This document shows, in pieces, positions 52,788 to 63,614 of a stretch of 64,000 bases of DNA (the first letter of the stretch is position 1; every line of letters starts with the position of its first letter). The DNA lies in assembly GCF_000350225.1 (NCBI RefSeq), contig NW_005179363.1:194984-258983 (forward strand). Reading direction: 5' to 3'. Origin of the DNA: Chondrus crispus (taxonomy: Eukaryota; Rhodophyta; Florideophyceae; Gigartinales; Gigartinaceae). The translations under genes were made by a program, and so were the position numbers. The notes beneath the pieces are model-generated. The model saw nothing but the letters and a program-made list of their open reading frames with translations. It ran no database searches and was not told where the DNA came from.

Positions 52788-53370
52788 ATGAACAACAAAT
52801 CTGGTGTCGAGTCATCCATTGTCCAAGCATTTCTGCGTTCGCACTTCCATTTGTTCCTGGTTGTATTTAGTCTCTTACCACACTCACAGGCTTCGACTTC
52901 ACAACCTTCGAAGACGTACTGGATAGCTTCGGAAACGTTTATTTCAAGTACTCCTCTTATTCCGATGACGGTAGAAGTGGACTGTGGTCTAATCGAACCA
53001 TATGGCGGTTACAGCCTCTGATTATGACCACATCATATTGTTTGGGGTTTGTTTCGGCATGCGGTCGCCGGACAACATGGTTTTTGTTCTATCCCTTCCT
53101 TTTGGATTCACTCGGTCCGTCTGCTCCCTTTTCGTTTGCGTTGGGAGAAGAGTTCTATTTGAGAAACTCCGTAGCGACCCGGAAGCCGCCACTGGATGAT
53201 GTATTGGGGCCGATGGGCGGAAGGGGATCAAGACTCGTTCTTGTACGGACGCACCCACCACCCGTGTGGTTCTTTCCCGGTCACAATCAGTGTTGGAGAT
53301 CAGGGATAGAAATTTGCAGATCGTGTAGACCTTTTGACGAGGGGATAATTCCAAGCTCGTTCTTGTTCTT
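52788..53370 (+). pseudogene. PIF/Harbinger transposase fragment
   Basis: N-terminal half only. TGFDFTTFEDVLDSFGNVYFKYSSYSDDGR resembles the corresponding part of element 2, and FGFTRSVCSLFVCVGRRVLFEKL aligns with its TTSVCSLFIRYGRQLVLQAL. Several frame changes occur and the catalytic half is absent, so it is a truncated relic of a related but distinct family member. Confidence 0.6.
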
Positions 53371-53639
53371 CTCGTCTGTCGCCCAGCTTTCCTATAAAAG
53401 TGCCGATGGCAGTGGAACGACTATACTCGATATATGTGTTGCCGCCTGTTCACCATCCAAATTGAGGATTGCCTCGTTTTTCATTGCATAAAATGGCATT
53501 CTAAGTCATATGGACGTACCCAGTCAAAAAGAGGGTAGTGATATGAAAACATCGTTTTGGAACGATTCAAAACGTAGGACTAAGTTCCAGACGATGATTT
53601 GAAGGTGATGTCGGAGAAAAGGTCAGTGTCAATGCTGTA

Positions 53640-54212
53640 GCATATTTCCCTCCTGGCCATTACATTTAGATTAGATTTGTGACAGTAGAGCCCGAGCTCT
53701 GTAGTACCGAAGCCCGCACACACACACTGGTACGACACGTGTGCTGTCAGCCCCGACGGCTGACAGCGTTACAGTGCAGGCAAACCTGCACTACAGTAGC
53801 GTTATGATAGGTTACTATTTATATTAAATATGAGCGGCCCTGCGGCAGAGGGGAGCCACAAGCAAGGACTTGTCAAGGACCATCTAGCTTGCTCCTGCTC
53901 GCTTACTCTAAGGTAATGTCGCTAGTTACTTGAGAGCGGTACTGCGTACGGGTTGAGAACGCGCGCAGCACGCCCACGAGCCGGATCCGCCTCCGCCCGT
54001 TGGTACTGGATCGTCAACCAGTACCGCTCCGGGGCGTCGTGGCGTCGAACCGCTCGCGCGTGCTCGCGTCCTCCCCGATCCCGTTCTACCACCGCTACCT
54101 TGAGCCCGTGCTCGGTTCTGTGGGTGAGTGGTGTTCCCATCTTCCCGCCGATCAGGGTCTCTACCGAACTGTCAGTATTCACCCCCTCGCCGTTTGGGTA
54201 ATTATACTACAG
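53640..54212 (+). repeat. Structured GC-rich dispersed repeat, copy B
   Basis: Uninterrupted copy, about 570 bp. Hairpins in order: AGAGC/GCTCT with loop CCGA (53687-53691, 53696-53700); perfect 10-bp GCTGTCAGCC/GGCTGACAGC (53743-53752, 53758-53767); perfect 8-bp AGTGCAGG/CCTGCACT (53773-53780, 53785-53792); perfect 8-bp GGTACTGG/CCAGTACC (54002-54009, 54018-54025), the equivalent of the copy A inner stem with three compensatory changes; and a terminal CACCC/GGGT hairpin. Between them lie ATATTAAATA, AAGGACTTGTC and GGATCCGCCTCCGCCCGTT, shared with A and C. No conserved reading frame. Confidence 0.75.
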
Positions 54213-54509
54213 ATGCAATCGATTCCATATTTCATGCGACATCTTAACGAGTACGTGAGGAAACATGTGCCACAAGATTGCTATTTTTGATAACGCTCAT
54301 TGGTCACAGTTCTTAAAAAAGGCTATGACTTGAAAAAGCTACGTTGAACACCATCGAAAGCGCTAAACCCCCATCGAACACATCCCATGGTTGCAGTCGT
54401 GTCACGAAAGATGTCGACAGAGTTATCAAATCTCGTGTTAGTCGTGTCAGAGATCGACTTGCCGAAGCTTTTGTTGGGAATTGTAATGCGACATGCATCT
54501 TTATCGATA

Positions 54510-55771
54510 TGAACCATTGTATTTAGAGACGCCTCTGTGTCCTAAGTACTAAGGCCATTTGGACTACAACTGTTGTGGCAAGGGAGTACGTCTACATGCT
54601 ATATTGCAATCAATGTGAACACTATTGTCCACACATTTGTTCTGTCATCTATGAGGTTGTCCGTTGCCTCTTACAAGGCACTCTTCCATCCGAGTATTCC
54701 ACCACCGAATGTTCTTTCTCGATACTTACGAACTGCCTTAGCACTTCGATCGTGCGCTTTCGCAAACGATACGACCAAACCTTGGCACTCATGCCGGTCT
54801 GGAGCCTTCTTTTTCCGTCTTCGTATGCTGTAGTGCCGAGCACCTCTCTCATGACTTCGCGCAGACGGGGGACTACACGGGTGTAGTACGTGATGCCACT
54901 GTCCCGTACTGCAGCGTCCTTCTCGTAAAGAATCGGCAATAGCCCTTTGTCAGGGACCGGAATTTTTCGAACTCGTCGATTGTAGAGCTAGTTCCATATG
55001 GGGCTTAAACGTCTCTCAGACAAGTCTGTAGGACTTGTAATATGAGACCGGTACATTTCAAGTTCGATTGGGTCTGCTCGGACCCTCAGGTCCCGTCGTA
55101 GAATCGTAGCACATTTCTTCAGTCTTCGAGCCAGTCCTTCCAGAGGAAGGCCGGCTCGCTGCTACCAATTGGGAAGCTTGGTTATCTTCAAGTTTCGGGG
55201 CAGCCGACCGCCGAAGACAACGTCCTATGGATACATTCTCTGTGGTTCCTTTTGGATGCATTCTAGAGCGTATTCTGCAACACGGTGATCGAGCTCGTTG
55301 AGTTTTTCAACGAGTTCCCTGTATCCATGACTCGGAGTGCCGGACGTTGGCACGAGATTCATGGCATAGTCTGCCAGTGGATAAACATATTCGCGGCAAA
55401 GGTTGATAAGCTGGAAGCTCGAGAACGACTTGCGGGAGAAGCCGATTGCACACAGAAGCTCAATCCGCTTGCAAGCCGAGCGTGCTCGTTCAACGCTTTT
55501 CTGGACCCAACGGTTTCATGTTGAAGTGTGACACCGAGGTATGTAGCAGAGTCAGTCACGTCTTTGTGAGGTCCAGCGAGCTTGTACGAACTTTCCGGTG
55601 TACAATTGTCTGGTTTCAAGACATGACACTTCGGTATGCCCCAGGTCATCTTCTGCTCTGATGCCCATGCCGTGGACAAGTCAAGTAGAACTTGCAGCCC
55701 CGCAGTCGAGCTTGCTTGGAGCTTAACGTCATCTGCAAACATTCTGACCTCACCATCAACCGCAGGATCCG
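54510..55771 (-). mobile_element. 5'-truncated LINE inserted in the Copia 5' LTR
   Basis: Non-LTR retrotransposon fragment on the minus strand. The reverse-transcriptase C-terminal half is recognisable: VRMFADDVKLQASS (the FADD catalytic box, about 55.73 kb), then WGIPKCHVLK and SATYLGVTL (about 55.55 kb), followed by the thumb/connection region in several frames down to about 54.65 kb. The 5' half is missing, as usual for LINE insertions. TTATCGATA flanks the left side (54501-54509) and recurs on the right at 55897-55905 after a 125-bp tandem duplication of the junction, which supports it as the target duplication. Multiple frame changes show it is inactive. Confidence 0.75.
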
Positions 55772-56001
55772 TTATCCACACCGTTGAAAGCAGTGACGCG
55801 CCCTGTTTCCTCTCCGTAGACTAGCGAGACATGCAATTGAAATTGTAGAGACACTATAAGCAAACACTCCGACATCACCATCAACCGCGGGATCCGTTAT
55901 CGATAGTGTTGAAATCAGGGACGCGTCCTGTTTCCTCTCCGTCGACTAGCGAGACATGCACTTGGAATTTTTGGAGACATTGTGTTGCCTATCTAAATGA
56001 A
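55752..56001 (+). repeat. 125-bp tandem duplication at the LINE/LTR junction
   Basis: The word ACCATCAACCGC starts at 55752 and again at 55877, and both copies run through GGATCCGTTATC and CCTGTTTCCTCTCCGT into CTAGCGAGACATGCA. The unit spans the end of the LINE and adjacent LTR sequence, so it arose after the LINE inserted. Confidence 0.8.
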
Positions 56002-59000
56002 GCTGACAGATTAGCTGATATGTGGAGTGTGCTCACTGGGGTAATGAGGATCCATAGCCGTACTGGTGTTGCCGCTATTTACACAACTGTAAAGTAGTTA
56101 ATTGACAAGCTAGGGAACGTTGTCACCTCTTTTATCCCTTTGTGGTTGTTTCTGTAAGTTTGTTATAACACGGACAGGTCCTTCCTGTTCTGTATAAAAC
56201 GCCCCTCTAGGGAGTGGGAAATAAAGAGAGAGTCAGCCTTGGTAAGAAAAGCTTCAGATTCGTAGCCCCTTCGTGTCTCAGGAGTGCTTGCATCGCGACA
56301 AAAGGAACCAACGTTTAAGAACTATCACTCCTACCTCAGCTCATGGTTGTCAACCTCAGCCTTCAAGATGGATGAAGAGTTCCTATCTAAACACCGGCAC
56401 AAGTTGAACACCAAACGAGACGAAAGACTTTATTTTATGCTCTTTGCGCTTTTAGGCAATTTTAGAGTCAAGGGATTGTTGAAAGTGGTTTCTACAGATC
56501 AACCACAAAGTGCATCTATAGCAGAGCTCAATACTGAGCAGGAATCCAAGATTCTGAAGGCAAAGTCATTGTTAGTGCAATTTCTCGGTGATAAGGCCCT
56601 CCGTACAGTAGCGGCGGAAAAGAAGAGCCCTTTTCATATGTACCAAAAGCTTCTGGACAGGGATGCAACCCAGAACACTGCGACCCGATTCCAGCTCCAG
56701 ACTTTACTGTATCAGAAGTCGTTTGAAGAGCAATCTCATTCTACGTCTGAGTATATTGATGGCTTTGAAGGTATTTTCAACCAGTTGAAGGTGATAGGGA
56801 GTCAAATAACTGAAACGATGCAGGTAACGATATTTTTCACCAGCTTTGAGGCGACTTCCAAATCGCCCTACGGGGCTGTGATTACTGCACTACAGACAAT
56901 GTCTGATGATGACCGCACTTGGAAAAATGCTACTGCACGTCTTTTGCAGGAGTACGCTTTTCTGGATGCAAATAAGAAGGGAGGAAGTTCTTCTTCCCAC
57001 TGTATCCCCATCGACCGAGAAGCACTGAAGAGCAAGGCTCAGCTCTAGTGTTATGGTTTCGGAAAATACGGCCATTTCAAGAACGAATGCAGAGCGCAGA
57101 TTCGCACGAACTGGAGATGAAGACAAGATCGCGGTCCAAAAAGCAAAGTTTGTTTTGACCTTGCGAGTGATGAAAAGGTTTTATATGCTCGAGAGAACAC
57201 TTCGTCGGTCCCACAAGCTGTAGTGGACTTTGGAGCTAGTTGCGATAGGCTGTCAGACCGGAATTTGTTTAATCAGCCCGAGAGTACACCAACAAGGACT
57301 ACCACCTTTGGTGATGGGACCCACATCCACGCGCATAAAAAAAGTTCTGTTTTCATTGAGAAAAAGGTCTCCAAGGGTAGCAGAAAGACCCTCAAGCATC
57401 ACAATGAGATAATCGTCCCGGAACTCGATACGACTTTGGTTTCATGCCCTACTTTAGACACGGAAGGATACACAACTGTGTTTCAGGGTGTATGGTGCTA
57501 CATAATCCAAAACGACACCGTTTTGTGCACTGCTGAGATGGAAGTTCTCAGAACCCCCTAGTTACAACTTGTGACTTCCCTATGTGAGCGCTTTGAAAGC
57601 GCTCACATAGGGAAGTCCCGTACTGAGGCCGAAGAGAGTTGGCATACACGGTTCAGGTATGTGTACTTACGAACTTTAAAGGATATGGAAAAACTTGGAA
57701 CAGTCTCGGGTATGTCCTTTAAAGAATCACCGCAGAATGACATCGCATGCGTAACTTGTGTGTAGGGAAAACAGTCCTGCCTGGTATGGAAATGTCGGGT
57801 GGAAACAGCAAAGGCACTGGGCCAAGTAATATTCACTGATGTATGCGGGCCACTACCTCCTCAAAGTTTGAGTGGTAAACCATACTTCATCACATTCAGT
57901 GACGCAATGTCCTCCTTCAAGGAAGTAGCCCTGATGGAAAATAGGATAGAAGCATTGAAATGCTTTAAATAATTCCAAGCCAATTTCGAAAGAAAGTTTC
58001 ATTGTAAGGTTAAACTTGTATATTCAGACGACGGGGGTGAGTACAGAGGGATGCTACATTACTAAAAGACACAGGGAATCGCATGGGAACCAACAGCGCC
58101 ATATAGCCCACAGCAGAATGGAGTTTCGGAACGTCTAAATCGCACTCTGATGGAGATGACTCAGTCAATGTGGTTTCATTTTGGATTTCGGGATAAAGTT
58201 TGGGGTGAAGCAGTTTGCACTGGCAAGTGGATCTGCAAAATCACTGGAGTTAGAGGTAATGAGGGAAAGATCACGAGACAATTGCTTACTGGAAAGATTA
58301 CGTTTGTCCGCAATTCGCGCTGCTTCGGATGTGAGGTGTGGAGCTTTGTATCCAAAAGGAAGAAGCGATATTGTAAGGGAAGGAGGGGAATTCTTTTCAG
58401 AAGTCTCCCACACCGCATCTACAGATTATGAGATACTGAGACTGGGAAAGTATTCAATATAAGGCACGTCAAAATCAATGAGTCAGTATTCCCAGCCAAA
58501 GAATGGAAGCATAGTGATAATGACCGTGGGCTGTTGGACAATTGGGTTACAAACATGTGTACACATGAGTACGACAGTATTGATACTGAAATCAAGGATC
58601 CCACAGACGGGCATTCCCCCACAGCCTCTCAAACTCAGAATTCTGTATCCCAACCTCAAGCTTCGAGTGAGGAAAACGTCACGTATTATCCAAGTACTGC
58701 AGTCGACAACACAAAAGCCGACACAAGAAGGTATCTGTTGAGAACTTGCAATCCGTCACAAAGATTCGGTAGTGGAACAGATACATTTCTAGTGGCCGCT
58801 GATGGTCGTTGGAATGCTCTTCCTCGGATTTTCGGTGAGACTCGATTAAGTAAGGAAAAGGAGCGTTGGTTGGTTGCTGTTGATGAGGTGATTTGTTCCC
58901 CGAAATAAAACAAGAAGTGGGAAGTGGCGAAACTCCCTTCTAGGGCAAGGACAATTGACTCGGAGCTTCTATTTGTAGAAAAGTACGAGGCGGACGGTGC

Positions 59001-60384
59001 AGTGGATAAGTACAAGGTACGGCCTGTGACAAAAGGGTTCCAGGAAGGCAACTTTGACAACCTGTATGCTCCAGTTGTAGACTTTTCTACAGTTCGCCTC
59101 GTTCTTGCAATCATGAGCCAGAAACGGGGGTTTATTCATCAACTAGACGTCAAAGGGACATTCCTAAACAGAAAAATTGGAAAATGAAGATGGCCTGTAT
59201 CTGAATCCTCCAGACCGACCACATCTGGGCGTAAAGTCAGAACAAACACTAAGATGCGAAAGACACGCATGGATTCAAAGGCGGACCGAGGATTTGGAGC
59301 AGTACATTGAACTCTGCGATGCAACGTCTTCCCTTCCTGAAACTGAAAGCGGATGAGTGCTTCTACTTCGTGAAGATCATGGTCACTACTGTGGATGTGT
59401 TATTATACGTTGACGATGATGTCCTAGTTGTAGGTGAATTGGAGACTGCTGTGATCGCGGCCAAATACGTTTTTATGCAAAAACTTGAATGAAAGTCTTA
59501 GGCATTGCAAAGTCCTTCTTAGGAGTCGAGTTTATTTACAGTTCGAATGGTGTTTCGCTACGCCAAGAGTAAAACATCAACCAAGTGATGGATAGATTTT
59601 GAATTTCTGATTGTAGGCCTGTGAGCTCTCCTCTTGCTACATCGAGCAGTATTGGTAACGAGAAAGAAACAAGTGTGACATCTGATCCTGATATTGAAAG
59701 ATGTCGTGAAGCCATTGGGGCCCTGCTCTAGATCTCAACTCGAACTTGACCAGACATTGCCGCCTCGGTCGGAATACCCGCTCGAAAGTGCCAGTCTCCT
59801 TTTCAATCGGACTGGATAGGCGTGAAACGAATAATGTGGTACTTGAAAGGGATTGTACCCTTTGGACTGAATTTCCTCTGGAAACAGGACATGCAGCTAC
59901 CCATTGTGAATGCATTCGCAGATGCTGATTGGACTGGGGACGTATCTGACAGGAAGTCCAGATTTGGTCTTGTGATCATTATGAATGATACACCGGCCAT
60001 GTGGAAAAGTAAGACGCAAGTGGGCGTTTCCTTTTCATCGACAGAAACCGAGTACGTCTCCATTTCTGAGTGCCTGAAAGCAACGAAGTGGGTCAGGATG
60101 GTTCTAGAAGAGACAAACATGCTTGAGAAGGGTCTTACAGTCCTAAACGAAGACAACGCTGGTGCAATTCGAATGAGGTCTGGGGAGATAGTGGCCAAGC
60201 ATGTGGACATTAGATTCATTTCGTCAAGCATGAAGTGTGCAATGATATGATTGATGTGATATACTGTCCGACAAAAGAAATGACGGCTGAACTTCTCACG
60301 AAGGGTCTACTCACAGCTTTATTTCAGTATCTACTCGCATAACTTCTAATCAACAAGGGCAACGGGCCATCGAATCATGGAGGG

Positions 60385-60797
60385 TGTTAGAAAGTGTAGT
60401 GCGACATGCTTCTTTATCGACAGCGTTGAAAGCAGTAATGCGTCCTGTTTCCTCTTTGTCGACTAGCGCGACTTGTAATTAGAATTTTAGAGACACTGTG
60501 TTGCCTATCTAAATGAAGCTGCCTGATTCGCTGCTATGTGCAGTGTGCTCACTGGGGTAATGAGGATCCATAGCCGTACTAGTGTTGCCGCTATTTACAC
60601 AACTTTGAAGTAGTTAATTGACAAGCTAGGGAACTTTGTCACCTCTTTTATCCCTTTGTGGTTGTCTCTGTAAGTTTTTTAACACAGACAGGTCCTTCCT
60701 GTTCTGTATAAAATGCGCCTCTAAGGAGTTGGAAATAAAGAGAGAGTCAGCCTTGGTAAGAAAAGCTTTAGATTCGTAGCCACTCAGTGTCTCAGGG
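60385..60797 (+). repeat. 3' LTR of the plus-strand Copia fossil
   Basis: About 410 bp, begins TGTTAGAAAG and ends GTGTCTCAGG. It aligns along its whole length with the two parts of the 5' LTR. The exact last base is uncertain by about 3 bp. Confidence 0.78.
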
Positions 60798-60802
60798 GCT
60801 TT

Positions 60803-62324
60803 CAATAATGTCACAAAGAGTGGTAGGGCAAGTTGACCACAGCTATAGGAGCTATATGTGACCTCTCGTTAATTGAAACCAGGGTTTCGTTCTCAACAAC
60901 ACGGTTGTTGCCAATGCACAAGCAATTCGTACGGAAGTTTGAGACGGCAACAAATCGCTTGAAAATAGAAATGTAAAAAGCAACAGAATCTAACCCAAAC
61001 CGGATACTGGAACGACTGAGGATCTAGTACAATTCCCAGAACCATCACTGTACTGGGTAATCGTTGGGAGTCCCGACTCGATACAGTAGTCAGATCGGAA
61101 GCAATGTAGTAGACGCGTGATCAGCAAGTCCCTGAGGGCCACACGGGCGCCCACGTATAGTAAGTGGCCCCAAGTAGTACAGGTATACAATTAGTGCGGG
61201 ATTGCTCAGTGGGTTAGTTCAGTACTCTAGCTATAGTCAATATCGTTTATAGTGCGCCAAACGCAGTAAGAACAGCTCCTGTAGTCCGTGTGGCGATACT
61301 ATATCGCTATGAGGAATTTGATACTGGGGCCAGCGCTAAAGGTACACAGAGGTTGGCATGGTTCCCCTAAATTCTTGCCCTCGACCTCCGGACAGACAGA
61401 CAGTGAGCACACTATGTTTCCAGGTTACAAACTGGCTATACTGGCCTACGTCCTAGTGTAATAGCGCGTGTCCAGTCCAATGTACCTCCCTTGATCTATG
61501 TGTCCAATCTGTTGGAATATTTCGACGTGACGCTCCGGCGTAGCAATCTCTCAGGCTCTCTTATTTAGGTACTGGCTGTCGTTTGAGACATAGCAGTGCA
61601 GGCATAGATCGAGCCATATCGTTGTATTAGAGCGCTATGGCGCGTCCTCCTTCGTAGCTAATAGCTATGGAAGAGGAGCTCCAGGATTTCGCCATTCTCT
61701 TGCAGAACCGTGACAAGTGAAACATTTTGATGAGAGCTACACAAGATATTGCTGCTGCCGAGGAGTACACTATTGGTAATCACAATCTTGGGAGCTTCCG
61801 ATAAACAACGCCAATCATATTGGGCATATTCAGGATCAAGGTTTTGGTAAATATGTCTCCGGCGCATCGGAGGACAGACGGCGAGTGGATTTTCAAATCG
61901 CGTCACAAACTGCCGAAAGAGGAGGAAGAAAAACAATGGAATGGAGAACGAAATCTGGAGAGAACGTGGAAGAATGCCACAAAGTTCACCAAAGATCTAG
62001 TTAAGACAAACGTAAGGAATGATTCAAAAACGGGCAAGGCGAGCAAGGCTGAGGGATGGCAGTCTCAGTAGAGTGACAGGGTAAAGTTTTATTCAATATG
62101 AAGCGGCAACGGTTTCGGGGAGCGTAATTTTAAATGGACGACAGAATCTCAAACATTGCGGACCAGCATTGCTTGCCAATTATTAATCATCTCTTATCGC
62201 TCGCTCAATGATTTCACGGAATTGTAAGGGAGGCAGGCGTACTATGGTGGAACATCTAAGTAAAGGGGGATCACCATATCGTGCCATCTATAGTATTGTT
62301 TCTTTCTATATAGTGCTATGCTGT
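60803..62324. other. Non-coding region between Copia fossil and structured repeat C
   Basis: About 1.5 kb without a coding signal. From about 61.0 to 61.65 kb the sequence is rich in short inverted words (for example GCGATA-CTA-TATCGC near 61.30 kb) and resembles the structured repeats in texture, though I could not align it with them. A weak plus-strand frame at 61820-62071 is Lys/Glu-rich and unrecognised. Confidence 0.35.
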
Positions 62325-62926
62325 ACTATAACCCGCAGGAACCGGATTTAGATTAGCTCAGCTACTGTAAAGCCGAGCTCTGCAGTACGAGCGCGCACAC
62401 ACACGTGTACTTTCAGCCCCAATGGGCTCCAGTACGAGGGCACGGGACGGCCCGCACCGACTACAGTAGCTCAACAGTACAGTCCGAACTGTACTGCAGT
62501 ATGATACCACTCACATGTACATGAAATACGCAAGCGGACCTACAGCGACTGGGGAGGTCAAGCACGGGTTTGTCCAGAACCTACTCCACTGTTCAGGCTC
62601 GCCCCACGTATCCTAGATCGGGTTGGCTACACTGCCCCGTATCTAGTTAGGAGCTGAGCGGGCAGGGGACGCGCGAGTACGCGATCGAGCTTAGATCCAC
62701 CTCCGCCCGTTAGCGCTGGAACGCCACCCCGTGCTGTTCCGGGGCGTAGACGCGTAGATTCGCCCGCGCGTGCACGCGTCCCCGACCGTACCCGCTCTAC
62801 GACTACCACCCCCGGGTCGTCTGGTTCGGTTAGCTTGGGCTGCTTCCCTCCTTCTCCCGATCAGGGCCTACCGTCGGACTGTGCATGCACCCCTATGCGT
62901 TTGAGGGTGCTTATGCCACACTACAC
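62325..62926 (+). repeat. Structured GC-rich dispersed repeat, copy C
   Basis: About 600 bp. It shares TTTAGATTAG, the AAAGC/GCTCT hairpin, AGCCC/GGGCT, and a perfect 9-bp stem CAGTACAGT/ACTGTACTG with loop CCGA (62475-62483, 62488-62496). It also shares GAAATACGCAAGCGGACC, TAGATCCACCTCCGCCCGTT and a long outer stem with GGGGACGCG (62665-62673) facing CGCGTCCCC (62775-62783). The inner stem AGCGCTGG/CCCCGTGCT is imperfect here. The terminal hairpin is CACCC/GGGTG. No reading frame is conserved with A or B. Confidence 0.72.
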
Positions 62927-63599
62927 CTCCCCTCTTGTCAAATGTGATCATAATATATCCATTTGACCACGTGTAAGATGCACCAAGGCCAAGCCGCCAC
63001 AAGCCTGGGCGGCGTCCGATTTTAGGTTCAGACGTCGCTCTCAAAGCTCATGCGGTCATGAAGTTCAGATCTGATCCACGTTCTCTCTAAGTTTTTGCTC
63101 CGCACCCCCGACTCTTGGCCTCAAATCACAACGGGTCATTGAAATCAGAATGACAAAGCGCCAGGCCTGTCCGTGAAGCTCAAGAAAAAACCAACAAGTA
63201 TATATTTCAATAGTAAGTAGGAATAGTTATTCCTACTTACTATTGAAATATATGAGAATGACTAGCAAATCTCAAAATCAACGGACCGCACAGAACAGCT
63301 CTCATGACCAAGTTAAAAATCTCCAGAAGGACAATCACCCACATTTCTCCTAATTTGAACGAGCTGACCAAGCGAGCAAAAGAGAACCACATTCATTCAA
63401 CACAAAAACAGTCAGAGAAGCAAGATTTTCCGAGCTCGAACTACTTCTAACTCGCTTCAGTACTTTCGCACGTTCAGAAAAAATATCTGTGACCCAAGCC
63501 GTAGTTCAGACCTATTCTATACGATTTCGAGACGACAGGCTGGCAATGGAACTTTCGGGGGAAAAGGGGGTCCGGCAAAACATTTCTCCTTAAATTGGA
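62927..63599. other. Non-coding region with long palindrome
   Basis: About 670 bp upstream of the last transposase fragment. The 54-bp palindrome at 63200-63253 is its only clear feature; it may contain the left end of the Tigger-like element. Confidence 0.4.
63200..63253. repeat. 54-bp near-loopless palindrome
   Basis: Perfect 26-bp arms (63200-63225 and 63228-63253) with a 2-bp GT centre; AT-rich with CAATAGTAAGTAGGAATA in the left arm. It is not part of a recognised terminal repeat. Confidence 0.92.
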
Positions 63600-63614
63600 T
63601 GGGTCATGAAGTTC

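Larger units (their letters stand above)
54472..56280 (+). repeat. 5' LTR of the plus-strand Copia fossil (interrupted)
   Basis: LTR sequence is 54472-54509, then the LINE, then continues to 56280 (ending GTGTCTCA). Shared words with the 3' LTR include TGCGACATGC, ACTGGGGTAATGAGGATCC and GACAGGTCCTTCCTGTTC. Confidence 0.75.
54472..60797 (+). mobile_element. Ty1/Copia fossil on the plus strand, with a LINE in its 5' LTR
   Basis: Copia fossil about 6.3 kb long as it stands. The 5' LTR begins TGTTGGGAATTG at 54472 and ends about 56280, split by a LINE insertion. The 3' LTR is about 60385-60794. GCTTT lies just outside both ends (54467-54471, 60798-60802) and may be the target duplication. Parts in order: gag-like region about 56.3-57.1 kb with a following CCHC-like knuckle; protease about 57.2-57.5 kb; integrase about 57.8-58.2 kb (NGVSERLNRTLMEM); reverse transcriptase about 58.9-59.5 kb (LLYVDDDVLVV); RNase H about 59.8-60.25 kb (STETEYVSISE). 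It is broken in roughly ten places and LTR divergence of about a tenth indicates a fairly old insertion. Confidence 0.85.

Noticed and set aside
53640-54212. Helitron explanation for the structured repeat
   Set aside because: A 3' hairpin is present, but the ends lack the CTRR terminus and no replication/helicase sequence or AT insertion site was seen.
61190-61260. tRNA-like start (GCGGGATTGCTCAGTGGGTTAG)
   Set aside because: The A-box-like words are suggestive, but no matching acceptor strand or T-loop follows.
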